The notes beneath the pieces were generated by a model that saw nothing but the letters and a program-made list of their open reading frames with translations, did no database searches and was not told where the DNA came from. Below, in pieces: positions 49,001 to 63,000 of a DNA stretch of 64,000 nucleotides. Position 1 is the first letter of the stretch, and every line of letters starts with the position of its first letter. Location: contig NC_134943.1 of assembly GCF_051020765.1 (NCBI RefSeq), forward strand, positions 186,001 through 250,000, given 5' to 3'. Made by a program: the position numbers and the translations under genes. This DNA comes from Lasioglossum baleicum. Its lineage: Eukaryota; Arthropoda; Insecta; Hymenoptera; Halictidae.

Positions 49001-52000
49001 TACTCGTCTAATCCACGATTTTGTAGAACCTCGATTATCCGAACTAGTCTGTAGACGAGGATATCGTTATGCAGAACATTGTTGTTTTTAGGGATTCTGT
49101 TATGGTACATTTACCAACATAGTCGTCACACTTTTCCGGTTAAATCGAGTCCAAGCTCGATACAATTCGGTTTGGAATTACTCGAGTAGTCCACGATTTT
49201 GTAGAACCTCGATTATCCGAACTGGTCTGTAGACGAGGAAATCGTTATGCAGAACATTGTTGTTTTCCGGGATTCTTTTATGGGACTTTTACCAACATAA
49301 TCGTCATTCTTTTCCGATGCAAATGAGCTCAAACACGATACAAGTCGGTTTAGATTTATACTCGTTTAATCCACGATAATGTAGAACGTCGATTATCCGA
49401 ACTAGTCTGTAGATGAGGATATCATTATCCAGAACTTTGTTGTTTATAGGGATTCTGTTATGGAACTCTTACCAACATAATCGTCATTCTTTTCCGATTG
49501 AAATGAGCCCAAACACGATACAATTAAGTTTAGATTTATACTCGTCTAATCCACGATTTTGTAGAACCTCGATTATCCGAACTAGTCTGTAGACGAGGAT
49601 ATCGATATGCAGAACATTGTTGTTTTTAGGGATTCTGTTATGGTACTTTTACCAACATAGTCGTCTTTCTTTTCCTGGTACATCGAGTCCAAGCTCGATA
49701 CAATTCGGTTTGGAATTACTCGAGTAGTCCACGATTTTGTAGAACCTCGATTATCCGAACTAGTCTGTAGATGAGGATATCATTATCCAGAACTATGTTG
49801 TTTTTAGGGATTCTGTTATGGTACATTTACCAACATAGTCGTCACACTTTTCCGGTTAAATCGAGTCCAAGCTCGATACAATTCGGTTTGGAATTACTCG
49901 AGTAGTCCACGATTTTGTAGAACCTCGATTATCCGAACTAGTCTGTAGACGAGGAAATCGTTATGCAGAACATTGTTGTTTTCTGGGATTCGTTTATGGG
50001 ACTTTTGCCAACATAATCGTCATTCTTTTCCGATTCAAATGAGCTCAAACACGATACAATTCGGTTTAGATTTATACTCGTTTAATCCACGATAATGTAG
50101 ATCGTCGATTATCCGAACTAGTCTGTAGATGAGGATAACATTATCCAGAACTTTGTTGTTTTTAGGGATTCTGTTATGGTACTTTTACAAACATAGTCGT
50201 CACACTTTTCCGGTTAAATCGAGTCCAAGCTCGATACAGTTCAGTTTCGATTTACTCGAGTAGTCCACAATTTTGTAGAACCTCGATTATCCGAACAAGT
50301 CTGTAGACGAGGATATCATTATCCAGAACTTTGTTGTTTTTAGGGATTCTGTTATGGTACTTTTACCAACATAATCGTCACTCTTTTCCGATTCAAATGA
50401 GAACAAACACGATATAATTAGGTTTAGATTTATACTCGTCTAATCCACAATTTTGTAGAACCTCGATTATCCGAACTAGTCTGTAGATGAGGATATCATT
50501 ATCCAGAACTTTGTTGTTTTTAGGAATTCTGTTATGGTACTTTTACCAACATAGTCGTCACACTTTTCCGGTTAAATCGAGTCCAAGCTCGATACAATTC
50601 GGTTTGGAATTACTCGAGTAGTCCACGATTTTGTAGAACCTCGATTATCCGAACTAGTCTGTAGACGAGGATATCGTTATGCAGAAAATTGTTGTTTTCA
50701 GGGATTCTTTTATGGAACTTTTACCAACATAATCGTCATTCTTTTCCGATGCAAATGAGCTCAAACACGATACAAGTCGGTTTAGATTTATACTCGTTTA
50801 ATCCACGATAATGTAGAACGTCGATTATCCGAACTAGTCTGTAGATGAGGATAACATTATCCAGAACTTTGTTGTTTTTAGGGATTCTGTTATGGTACTT
50901 TTACAAACATAGTCGTCACACTTTTCCGGTTAAATCGAGTCCAAGCTCGATACAGTTCAGTTTCGATTTACTCGAGTAGTCCACAATTTTGTAGAACCTC
51001 GATTATCCGAACAAGTCTGTAGACGAGGATATCATTATCCAGAACTTTGTTGTTTTTAGGGATTCTGTTATGGTACTTTTACCAACATAATCGTCACTCT
51101 TTTCCGATTCAAATGAGAACAAACACGATATAATTAGGTTTAGATTTATACTCGTCTAATCCACAATTTTGTAGAACCTCGATTATCCGAACTAGTCTGT
51201 AGATGAGGATATCATTATCCAGAACTTTGTTGTTTTTAGGAATTCTGTTATGGTACTTTTACCAACATAGTCGTCACACTTTTCCGGTTAAATCGAGTCC
51301 AAGCTCGATACAATTCGGTTTGGAATTACTCGAGTAGTCCACGATTTTGTAGAACCTCGATTATCCGAACTAGTCTGTAGACGAGGATATCGTTATGCAG
51401 AAAATTGTTGTTTTCAGGGATTCTTTTATGGAACTTTTACCAACATAATCGTCATTCTTTTCCGATGCAAATGAGCTCAAACACGATACAAGTCGGTTTA
51501 GATTTATACTCGTTTAATCCACGATAATGTAGAACGTCGATTATCCGAACTAGTCTGTAGATGAGGATAACATTATCCAGAACTTTGTTGTTTTTAGGGA
51601 TTCTGTTATGGTACTTTTACAAACATAGTCGTCACACTTTTCCGGTTAAATCGAGTCCAAGCTCGATACAGTTCAGTTTCGATTTACTCGAGTAGTCCAC
51701 AATTTTGTAGAACCTCGATTATCCGAACAAGTCTGTAGACGAGGATATCATTATCCAGAACTTTGTTGTTTTTAGGGATTCTGTTATGGTACTTTTACCA
51801 ACATAATCGTCACTCTTTTCCGATTCAAATGAGAACAAACACGATACAATTCGGTTTAGATTTATACTCGTTTAATCCACGATAATGTAGAACGTCGATT
51901 ATCCGAACTAGTCTGTAGATGAGGATATCATTATCCAGAACTTTGTTGTTTTTAGGGATTCTGTTATGGTACATTTACCAACATAGTCGTCACACTGTTC

Positions 52001-54361
52001 CGGTTAAATCGAGTCCAAGCTCGATACAATTCGGTTTAGAATTACTTGATGTGTCCACGATTTTGTAGAACCTCGATTATCCGAACTAGTCTGTAGATGA
52101 GGATATCGTTATGCAGAACTTTGTTGTTGTCAGGGATTCTTTTATGGAACTCATTCCAACATAATCGTCATTCTTTTCCGATTGAAATGAGCCCAAACAC
52201 AATACAATTAGGTTTAGATTTATACTCGTCTAATCCACGATTTTGTAGAACCTCGATTATCCGAACTAGTCTGTAGACGAGGATATCGTTATGCAGAACA
52301 TTGTTGTTTTCTGGGATTCTTTTATGGGACTTTTGCCAACATAATCGTCATTCTTTTCCGATTCAAATGAGCTCAAACACAAAACAATTAGGTTTAGATT
52401 TATACTCGTCTAATCCACGATTTGGTAGAACCTCGATTATCCGAACTAGTCTGTAGGTGAGGATATAATTATGCAGAACTTTGTTGAGTTTAGACATTCT
52501 TTTATTGAACTTTTACGAACATAATCGTCACTCTTTTCCGATTGAAATGAGCCCAAACACGATACAATTAGGTTTAGATTTACACTCGTCTAATCCACGA
52601 TTTTGTAGAACCTCGATTATCCGAACTAGTCTGTAGACGAGGATATCGTTATGCAGAACATTGTTGTTTTCTGGGATTCTTTTATGGGACTTTTGCCAAC
52701 ATAATCGTCATTCTTTTCCGATTCAAATGAGCTCAAACACAAAACAATTAGGTTTAGATTTATACTCGTCTAATCCACGATTTTGTAGAACCTCGATTAT
52801 CCGAACTAGTCTGTAGGTGAGGATATCGTTATTCAGAACATTGTTGTTTTCAGGGATTCTTTTATGGGACTTTTACCAACATAATCGTCATTCTTTTCCG
52901 ATTCAAATGAGCTCATACACGATACAATTCGGTTTAGATTTATACTCGTTTAATCCACGATAATGTAGAACCTCGATTATCCGAACTAGTTTGCAGACGG
53001 GGATATAATTATGCAGAACTTTGTTGAGTTTAGACATTCTTTTATTGAAGTTTTAGCAACATAATCGTCACTCTTTTCCCATTCAAATCAGAACAAACAC
53101 GATACAATTAGGTTTAGATTTATACTCGTCCAATCCACAATTTTGTAGAACCTCGATTATCCGAACTAGTCTGTAGATGAGGATATCATTATCCAGAACT
53201 TTGTTGTTTTTAGGGATTCTGTTATGGTACTTTTACCAACATAGTCGTCTTTCTTTTCCGGGTAAATCGAGTCCAAGCTCGATACAATTCGGTTTGGAAT
53301 TACTCGAGTAGTCCACGATTTTGTAGAACCTCGATTATCCGAAGTAGTCTGTAGACGAGGATATCGTTATGCAGAACATTGTTGTTTTCTGGGATTCTTT
53401 TATGGGACTTTTGCCAACATAATCGTCATTCTTTTCCGATTCAAATGAGCTCAAACACGATACAATTCGGTTTAGATTTATACTGGTTTAATCTACGATA
53501 CAGTAAAACTTCGATTATCCGAACTAGTCTGTAGGTGAAGATATAATTATGCAGAACTTTGTTGAGTTTAGACATCCTTTTATTGAACTTTTACCAACAT
53601 AATCGTCACTCTTTTCCGATTCAAGTGAGAACCAACACGATACAATTCGGTTTAGATTTATACTCGTTTAATCCACGATAATGTAGAACCTCGATTATTC
53701 GAACTAGTCTGTAGACGAGGATATCGTTATGCAGAACTTTGTTGTTGTCAGGGATTCTTGTATGGCACTCTTACCAACATAATCGTCATTCTTTTCCGAT
53801 TGAAATGAGCCCAAACACGATACAATTAGGTTTAGATTTATACTCGTTTAATCCACAATTTTGTAGAACCTCGATTATCCGAACTAGTCTGTAGATGAGG
53901 ATATCATTATCCAGAACTTTGTTGTTTTTAGGGATTCTGTTATGGTACTTTTACCAACATAGTCGTCACACTTTTCCGGTTAAATCGAGTCCAAGCTCGA
54001 TACAATTCGGTTTGGAATTACTCGAGTAGTCCACGATTTTGTAGAACCTCGATTATCCGAACTAGTCTGTAGACGAGGATATCGTTATGCAGAACTTTGT
54101 TGTTGTCAGGGATTCTTTTATGGAACTCTTACCAACATAATCGTCATTCTTTTCCGATTGAAATGAGCCCAAACACAATACAATTAGGTTTAGATTTATA
54201 CTCGTCTAATCCACGATTTTGTAGAACCTCGATTATCCGAACTAGTCTGTAGATGAGGATATCATTATCCAGAACTTTGTTGTTTTTAGGGATTCTGTTA
54301 TGGTACTTTTACCAACATAGTCGTCACACTTTTCCGGTTAAATCGAGTCCAAGCTCGATAC
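35996..54361 (+). repeat. 9.7-9.9 kb higher-order repeat, two copies
   Basis: 35996-38120 matches 45860-47984 at a shift of 9864. 38375-44675 matches 48061-54361 at a shift of 9686 (39140 and 48826; 42362 and 52048; 43815 and 53501; 40411 and 50097). The 178-bp drop in shift marks loss of one type II-sized unit near 47985-48060, leaving a hybrid monomer. The 6992-bp repeat lies partly inside, so the two periods overlap. Confidence 0.9.
41975..46375 (+). repeat. 2692-bp spaced duplication
   Basis: 41975-43683 matches 44667-46375 at a shift of 2692 (GATGTGTCC at 42362 and 45054). The left junction is visible near 44675, where CGATACAGTTCAG follows a type II monomer that elsewhere carries CGATACAATTCGG. 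The right junction is at GTTATGCAG (43683) against GTTATTCAG (46375). Confidence 0.82.
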
Positions 54362-54507
54362 AATTCGGTTTGGAATTACTCGAGTAGTCCACGATTTTGT
54401 AGAACATCGATTATCCGAACTAGTCTGTAGACGAGGATATCGTTATGCAGAAAATTGTTGTTTTCAGGGATTCTTTTATGGGACTTTTACCAACATAATC
54501 GTCATTC

Positions 54508-57500
54508 TTTTCCGATGCAAATGAGCTCAAACACGATACAATTCGGTTTAGATTTATACTCGTTTAATCCACGATAATGTAGAACCTCGATTATCCGAAC
54601 TAGTCTGCAGACGAGGACATAATTATGCAGAACTTTGTTGAGTTTAGACATTCTTTTATTAAACTTTTAGCAACATAATCGTCACTCTTTTCCGATTGAA
54701 ATGAGCCCAAACACGATACAATTAGGTTTAGATTTATACTCGTCTAATCCACAATTTTGTAGAACCTCGATTATCCGAACTAGTCTGTAGACGAGGATAT
54801 CGTTATTCAGAACATTGTTGTTTTTGAGGGATTCTTTTATGGGACTTTTACCAACATAATCGTCTTTCTTTTCCGATTCAAATGAGCTCATACACGATAC
54901 AATTCGGTTTAGATTTATACTCGTTTAATCCACGATAATGTAGAACGTCGATTATCCGAACTAGTCTGTAGATGAGGATATCATTATCCAGAACTTTGTT
55001 GTTTTTAGGGATTCTGTTATGGTACTATTACCAACATAGTCGTCTTTCTTTTCCGGGTAAGTCGAGTCCAAGCTCGATACAATTCGGTTTGGAATTACTT
55101 GAGTAGTCCACGATTTTGTACAACCTTGATTATCCGAACTAGTCTGTAGACGAGGATATCGTTATGCAGAACATTGTTGTTTTCTGGGATTCTTTTATGG
55201 GACTTTTGCCAACATAATCGTCATTCTTTTCCGATTCAAATGAGCTCAAACACGATACAACACGGTTTAGATTTATACTCGATTAGTCCACGATTTTGTA
55301 GAACTTCGATTATCCGAACTAGTCTGCAGACGAGGACATAATTATGCAGAACTTTGTTGAGTTTAGACATTCTTTTATTGAACTTTTAGCAACATAATCG
55401 TCACTCTTTTCCGATTGAAATGAGCCCAAACACGATACAATTAGGTTTAGATTTATACTCGTCTAATCCACAATTTTTGTAGAACCTCGATTATCCGAAC
55501 TAGTCTGTAGATGAGGATATCGTTATTCAGAACATTGTTGTTTTCAGGGATTCTTTTATGGGACTTTTACCAACATAATCGTCATTCTTTTCCGATTCAA
55601 ATGAGCTCATACACGATACAATTCGGTTTAGATTTATACTCGTTTAATCCACGATAATGTAGAACCTCGATTATCCGAACTAGTTTGCAGACGAGGATAT
55701 AATTATGCAGAACTTTGTTGAGTTTAGACATTCTTTTATTGAACTTTTAGCAACATAATCGTCACTCTTTTCCCATTCAAATCAGAACAAACACGATACA
55801 ATTAGGTTTAGATTTATACTCGTCCAATCCACAATTTTGTAGAACCTCGATTATCCGAACTAGTCTGTAGATGAGGATATCATTATCCAGAACTTTGATG
55901 TTTTTAGGGATTCTGTTATGGTACTTTTACCAACATAGTCGTCTTTCTTTTCCGGGTAAATCGAGTCCAAGCTCGATACAATTCGGTTTGGAATTACTCG
56001 AGTAGTCCACGATTTTGTAGAACCTCGATTATCCGAAGTAGTCTGTAGACGAGGATATCGTTATGCAGAACATTGTTGTTTTCTGGGATTCTTTTATGGG
56101 ACTTTTGCCAACATAATCGTCATTCTTTTCCGATTCAAATGAGCTCAAACACGATTCAATCCGGTTTAGATTTATACTCGTTTAATCCACGATAATGTAG
56201 AACCTCGATTATTCGAACTAGTCTGTAGACGAGGATATCGTTATGCAGAACTTTGTTGTTGTCAGGGATTCTTTTATGGCACTCTTACCAACATAATCGT
56301 CATTCTTTTCCGATTGAAATGAGCCCAAACACGATACAATTAGGTTTAGATTTATACTCGTCTAATCCACAATTTTGTAGAACCTCGATTATCCGAACTA
56401 GTCTGTAGATGAGGATATTATTATCCAGAACTTTGTTGTTTTTAGGGATTCTGTTATGGTACTTTTACCAACATAGTCGTCACACTTTTCCGGTTAAATC
56501 GAGTCCAAGCTCGATACAATTCGGTTTGGAATTACTCGAGTAGTCCACGATTTTGTAGAACCTCGATTATCCGAACTAGTCTGTAGACGAGGATATCGTT
56601 ATGCAGAACTTTGTTGTTGTCAGGGATTCTTTTATGGAACTCATTCCAACATAATCGTCATTCTATTCCGATTGAAATGAGCCCAAACACAATACAATTA
56701 GGTTTAGATTTATACTCGTCTAATCCACGATTTTCTAGAACCTCGATTATCCGAACTAGTCTGTAGATGAGGATATCGTTATGCAGAACATTGTTGTTTT
56801 CTGGGATTCTTTTATGGGGCTTTTGCCAACATAATCGTCATTCTTTTCCGATTCAAATGAGCTCAAACACAAAACAATTAGGTTTAGATTTATACTCGTC
56901 TAATCCACGAGTTTGTAGAACCTCGATTATCCGAACTAGTCTGTAGGTGAGGATATAATTATGCAGAACTTTGTTGAGTTTAGACATTCTTTTATTGAAC
57001 TTTTACCAACATAATCGTCACTCTTTACCGATTGAAATGAGCCCAAACACGATACAATTAGGTTTAGATTTATACTCGTCTAATCCACAATTTTGTAGAA
57101 CCTCGATTATCCGATCTAGTCTGTATATGAGGATATCGTTATTCAGAACATTGTTGTTTTCAGGGATTCTTTTATGGGACTTTTACCAACATAATCGTCA
57201 TTCTTTTCCGATTCAAATGAGCTCATACACGATACAATTCGGTTTAGATTTATACTCGTCCAATCCACAATTTTGTAGAACCTCGATTATCCGAACTAGT
57301 CTGTAGATGAGGATATCATTATCCAGAACTTTGTTGTTTTTAGGGATTCTGTTATGGTACTTTTACCAACATAGTCGTCTTTCTTTTCCGGGTAAATCGA
57401 GTCCAAGCTCGATACAATTCGGTTTGGAATTACTCGAGTAGTCCACGATTTTGTAGAACCTCGATTATCCGAAGTAGTCTGTAGACGAGGATATCGTTAT

Positions 57501-58300
57501 GCAGAACTTTGTTGTTGTCAGGGATTCTTTTATGGAACTCTTACCAACATAATCGTCATTCTTTTCCGATTCAAATGAGCTCAAACACGATACAATTCGG
57601 TTTAGATTTATACTGGTTTAATCTACGATACAGTAAAACTTCGATTATCCGAACTAGTCTGTAGGTGAGGATATAATTATGCAGAACTTTGTTGAGTTTA
57701 GACATTCTTTTATTGAACTTTTACCAACATAATCGTCACTCTTTTCCGATTCAAATGAGAACCAACACGATACAATTCGGTTTAGATTTATACTCGTTTA
57801 ATCCACGATAATGTAGAACCTCGATTATTCGAACTAGTCTGTAGACGAGGATATCGTTATGCAGAACTTTGTTGTTGTCAGGGATTCTTTTATGGCACTC
57901 TTACCAACATAATCGTCATTCTTTTCCGATAGAAATGAGCCCAAACACGATACAATTAGGTTTAGATTTATACTCGTCTAATCCACAATTTTGTAGAACC
58001 TCGATTATCCGAACTAGTCTGTAGATGAGAATATCATTATCCAGAACTTTGTTGTTTTTAGGGATTCTGTTATGGTACTTTTACCAACATAGTCGTCACA
58101 CTTTTCCGGTTAAATCGAGTCCAAGCTCGATACAATGCGGTTTGGAATTACTCGAGTAGTCCACGATTTTGTAGAACCTCGATTATCCGAACTAGTCTGT
58201 AGACGAGGATATCGTTATGCAGAACTTTGTTGTTGTCAGGGATTCTTTTATGGAACTCTTACCAACATAATCGTCATTCTTTTCCGATTGAAATGAGCCC
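54508..58300 (+). repeat. island of the 11.5-22 kb satellite sub-family
   Basis: 54508-56175 matches about 11466-13132 at a shift of 43042 (43043 after the T insertion near 55475), including the 181-bp monomer. Around 56.9-57.2 kb the sequence follows 16.0-16.3 kb at a shift of 40891, sharing the rare CTGTATATGAGG and CTCTTTACCG variants. 57.6-58.1 kb follows 22.1-22.6 kb. It is therefore a mosaic of the left-hand sub-family set within the right-hand one. Confidence 0.8.
55311..55491 (+). repeat. 181-bp monomer, private T insertion
   Basis: Spacing from TATCCG at 55311 to 55492 is 181 because the CCACAATTTTG tract has one additional T. The matching positions in the related 12.4 kb and 18.3 kb copies lack it, so this is a private mutation of the 54.5-56.2 kb copy or a homopolymer sequencing error. 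Confidence 0.75.
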
Positions 58301-58339
58301 AAACACAATACAATTAGGTTTAGATTTATACTCGTCTAA

Positions 58340-59085
58340 TCCACGATTTTGTTGAACCTCGATTATCCTAACTAGTCTGTAGACGAGGATATCGTTATGC
58401 AGAACATTGTTGTTTTTAGGGATTCTGTTATGGTACTTTTACCAACATAGTCGTCTTTCTTTTCCTGGTAAATCGAGTCCAAGCTCGATACAATTCGGTT
58501 TGGAATTACTCGAGTAGTCCACGATTTTGTAGAACCTCGATTATCCGAACTAGTCTGTAGATGAGGATATCATTATCCAGAACTTTGTTGTTTTTAGGGA
58601 TTCTGTTATGGTACATTTACCAACATAGTCGTCACACTTCTCCGGTTAAATCGAGTCCAAGCTCGATACAATTCGGTTTGGAATTACTCGAGTAGTCCAC
58701 GATTTTGTAGAACCTCGATTATCCTAACTAGTCTGTAGACGAGGATATCGTTATGCAGAACATTGTTGTTTTTAGGGATTCTGTTATGGTACTTTTACCA
58801 ACATAGTCGTCTTTCTTTTCCTGGTAAATCGAGTCCAAGCTCGATACAATTCGGTTTGGAATTACTCGAGTAGTCCACGATTTTGTTGAACCTCGATTAT
58901 CCTAACTAGTCTGTAGACGAGGATATCGTTATGCAGAAAATTGTTGTTTTCAGGGATTCTTTTATGGGACTTTTACCAACATAATCGTCATTCTTTTCCG
59001 ATGCAAATGAGCTCAAACACGATACAAGTCCGTTTAGATTTATACTCGTTTAATCCACGATAATGTAGAACGTCGATTATCCGAA
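58340..59085 (+). repeat. 356-bp duplication with mutated TATCCG core
   Basis: TCCTGGTAAATCG recurs at 58463 and 58819, 356 apart. Three monomers in this stretch read GATTATCCTAACTAG (near 58363, 58718 and 58897) in place of GATTATCCGAACTAG, and two also read TTGTTGAACC in place of TTGTAGAACC. The base change removes the TTCG of the CENP-B-like motif. I did not see the CCTAACTAG form elsewhere in the window. Confidence 0.75.
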
Positions 59086-60000
59086 CTAGTCTGTAGATGA
59101 GGATAACATTATCCAGAACTTTGTTGTTTTTAGGGATTCTGTTATGGTACATTTACCAACATAGTCGTCACACTGTTCCGGTTAAATCGAGTCCAAGCTC
59201 GATACAATTCGGTTTACAATTACTTGATGTGTCCACGATTTTGTAGAACCTCGATTATCCGAACTAGTCTGTAGACGAGGATATCGTTATGCAGAACATT
59301 GTTGTTTTCTGGGATTCTTTTATGGGACTTTTGCCAACATAATCGTCATTCTTTTCCGATTCAAATGAGCTCAAACACAAAACAATTAGGTTTAGATTTA
59401 TACTCGTCTAATCCACGATTTTGTAGAACCTCGATTATCCGAACTAGTCTGTAGGTGAGGATATCGTTATGCAGAACATTGTTGTTTTCTGGGATTCTTT
59501 TATGGGACTTTTGCCAACATAATCGTCATTCTTTTCCGATTCAAATGAGCTCAAACACAAAACAATTAGGTTTAGATTTATACTCGTCTAATCCACGATT
59601 TTGTAGAACCTCGATTATCCGAACTAGTCTGTAGGTGAGGATATAATTATGCAGAACTTTGTTGAGTTTAGACATTCTTTTAGTGAACTTTTACGAACAT
59701 AATCGTCACTCTTTTCCGATTGAAATGAGCCCAAACACGATACAATTAGGTTTAGATTTATACTCGTCTAATCCACAATTTTGTAGAACCTCGATTATCC
59801 GAACTAGTCTGTAGATGAGGATATCGTTATTCAGAACATTGTTGTTTTCAGGGATTCTTTTATGGGACTTTTACCAACATAATCGTCATTCTTTTCCGAT
59901 TCAAATGAGCTCATACACGATACAATTCGGTTTAGATTTATACTCGTTTAATCCACGATAATGTAGAACCTCGATTATCCGAACTAATTTGCAGACGAGG

Positions 60001-63000
60001 ATATAATTATGCAGAACTTTGTTGAGTTTAGACATTCTTTTATTGAACTTTTACGAACATAATCGTCACTCTTTTCCGATTGAAATGAGCCCAAACACGA
60101 TACAATTAGGTTTAGATTTATACTCGTCTAATCCACGATTTTGTAGAACCTCGATTATCCGAACTAGTCTGTAGACGAGGATATCGTTATGCAGAACATT
60201 GTTGTTTTCTGGGATTCTTTTATGGGACTTTTGCCAACATAATCGTCATTCTTTTCCGATTCAAATGAGCTCAAACACAAAACAATTAGGTTTAGATTTA
60301 TACTCGTCTAATCCACGATTTTGTAGAACCTCGATTATCCGAACTAGTCTGTAGGTGAGGATATAATTATGCAGAACTTTGTTGAGTTTAGACATTCTTT
60401 TATTGAACTTTTACGAACATAATCGTCACTCTTTTCCGATTGAAATGAGCCCAAACACGATACAATTAGGTTTAGATTTATACTCGTCTAATCCACAATT
60501 TTGTAGAACCTCGATTACCCGAACTAGTCTGTAGATGAGGATATCGTTATTCAGAACATTGTTGTTTTCAGGGATTCTTTTATGGGACTTTTACCAACAT
60601 AATCGTCATTCTTTTCCGATTCAAATGAGCTCATACACGATACAATTCGGTTTAGATTTATACTCGTTTAATCCACGATAATGTAGAACCTCGATTATCC
60701 GAACTAGTTTGCAGACGGGGATATAATTATGCAGAACTTTGTTGAGTTTAGACATTCTTTTATTGAAGTTTTAGCAACATAATCGTCACTCTTTTCCCAT
60801 TCAAATCAGAACAAACACGATACAATTAGGTTTAGATTTATACTCGTCCAATCCACAATTTTGTAGAACCTCGATTATCCGAACTAGTCTGTAGATGAGG
60901 ATATCATTATCCAGAACTTTGTTGTATTTAGGGATTCTGTTATGGTACTTTTACCAACATAGTCGTCTTTCTTTTCCGGGTAAATCGAGTCCAAGCTCGA
61001 TACAATTCGGTTTGGAATTACTCGAGTAGTCCACGATTTTGTAGAACCTCGATTATCCGAAGTAGTCTGTAGACGAGGATATCGTTATGCAGAACATTGT
61101 TGTTTTCTGGGATTCTTTTATGGGACTTTTGCCAACATAATCGTCATTCTTTTCCGATTCAAATGAGCTCAAACACGATACAATTCGGTTTAGATTTATA
61201 CTGGTTTAATCTACGATACAGTAAAACTTCGATTATCCGAACTAGTCTGTAGGTGAAGATATAATTATGCAGAACTTTGTTGAGTTTAGACATTCTTTTA
61301 TTGAACTTTTACCAACATAATCGTCACTCTTTTCCGATTCAAATGAGAACCAACACGATACAATTCGGTTTAGATTTATACTCGTTTAATCCACGATAAT
61401 GTAGAACCTCGATTATTCGAACTAGTCTGTAGACGAGGATATCGTTATGCAGAACTTTGTTGTTGTCAGGGATTCTTGTATGGCACTCTTACCAACATAA
61501 TCGTCATTCTTTTCCGATTGAAATGAGCCCAAACACGATACAATTAGGTTTAGATTTATGCTCGTTTAATCCACAATTTTGTAGAACCTCGATTATCCGA
61601 ACTAGTCTGTAGATGAGGATATCATTATCCAGAACTTTGTTGTTTTTAGGGATTCTGTTATGGTACTTTTACCAACATAGTCGTCACACTTTTCCGGTTA
61701 AATCGAGTCCAAGCTCGATACAATTCGGTTTGGAATTACTCGAGTAGTCCACGATTTTGTAGAACATCGATTATCCGAACTAGTCTGTAGACGAGGATAT
61801 CGTTATGCAGAAAATTGTTGTTTTCAGGGATTCTTTTATGGGACTTTTACCAACATAATCGTCATTCTTTTCCGATGCAAATGAGCTCAAACACGATACA
61901 ATTCGGTTTAGATTTATACTCGTTTAATCCACGATAATGTAGAACCTCGATTATTCGAACTAGTCTGTAGACGAGGATATCGTTATGCAGAACTTTGTTG
62001 TTGTCAGGGATTCTTTTATGGCACTCTTACCAACATAATCGTCATTCTTTTCCGATAGAAATGAGCCCAAACACGATACAATTAGGTTTAGATTTATACT
62101 CGTCTAATCCACAATTTTGTAGAACCTCGATTATCCGAACTAGTCTGTAGATGAGAATATCATTATCCAGAACTTTGTTGTTTTTAGGGATTCTGTTATG
62201 GTACTTTTACCAACATAGTCGTCACACTTTTCCGGTTAAATCGAGTCCAAGCTCGATACAATTCGGTTTGGAATTACTCGAGTAGTCCACGATTTTGTAG
62301 AACCTCGATTATCCGAACTAGTCTGTAGACGAGGATATCGTTATGCAGAAAATTGTTGTTTTCAGGGATTCTTTTATGGGACTTTTACCAACATAATCGT
62401 CATTCTTTTCCGATGCAAATGAGAACAAACACGATACAATTCGGTTTAGATTTATACTCGTTTAATCCACGATAATGTAGAACGTCGATTATCCGAACTA
62501 GTCTGTAGATGAGGATATCATTATCCAGAACTTTGTTGTTTTTAGGGATTCTGTTATGGTACATTTACCAACATAGTCGTCACACTGTTCCGGTTAAATC
62601 GAGTCCAAGCTCGATACAATTCGGTTTAGAATTACTTGATGTGTCCACGATTTTGTAGAACCTCGATTATCCGAACTAGTCTGTAGATGAGGATATCGTT
62701 ATGCAGAACTTTGTTGTTGTCAGGGATTCTTTTATGGAACTCATTCCAACATAATCGTCATTCTTTTCCGATTGAAATGAGCCCAAACACAATACAATTA
62801 GGTTTAGATTTATACTCGTCTAATCCACGATTTTGTAGAACCTCGATTATCCGAACTAGTCTGTAGACGAGGATATCGTTATGCAGAACATTGTTGTTTT
62901 TAGGGATTCTGTTATGGTACTTTTACCAACATAGTCGTCTTTCTTTTCCTGGTACATCGAGTCCAAGCTCGATACAATTCGGTTTGGAATTACTCGAGTA

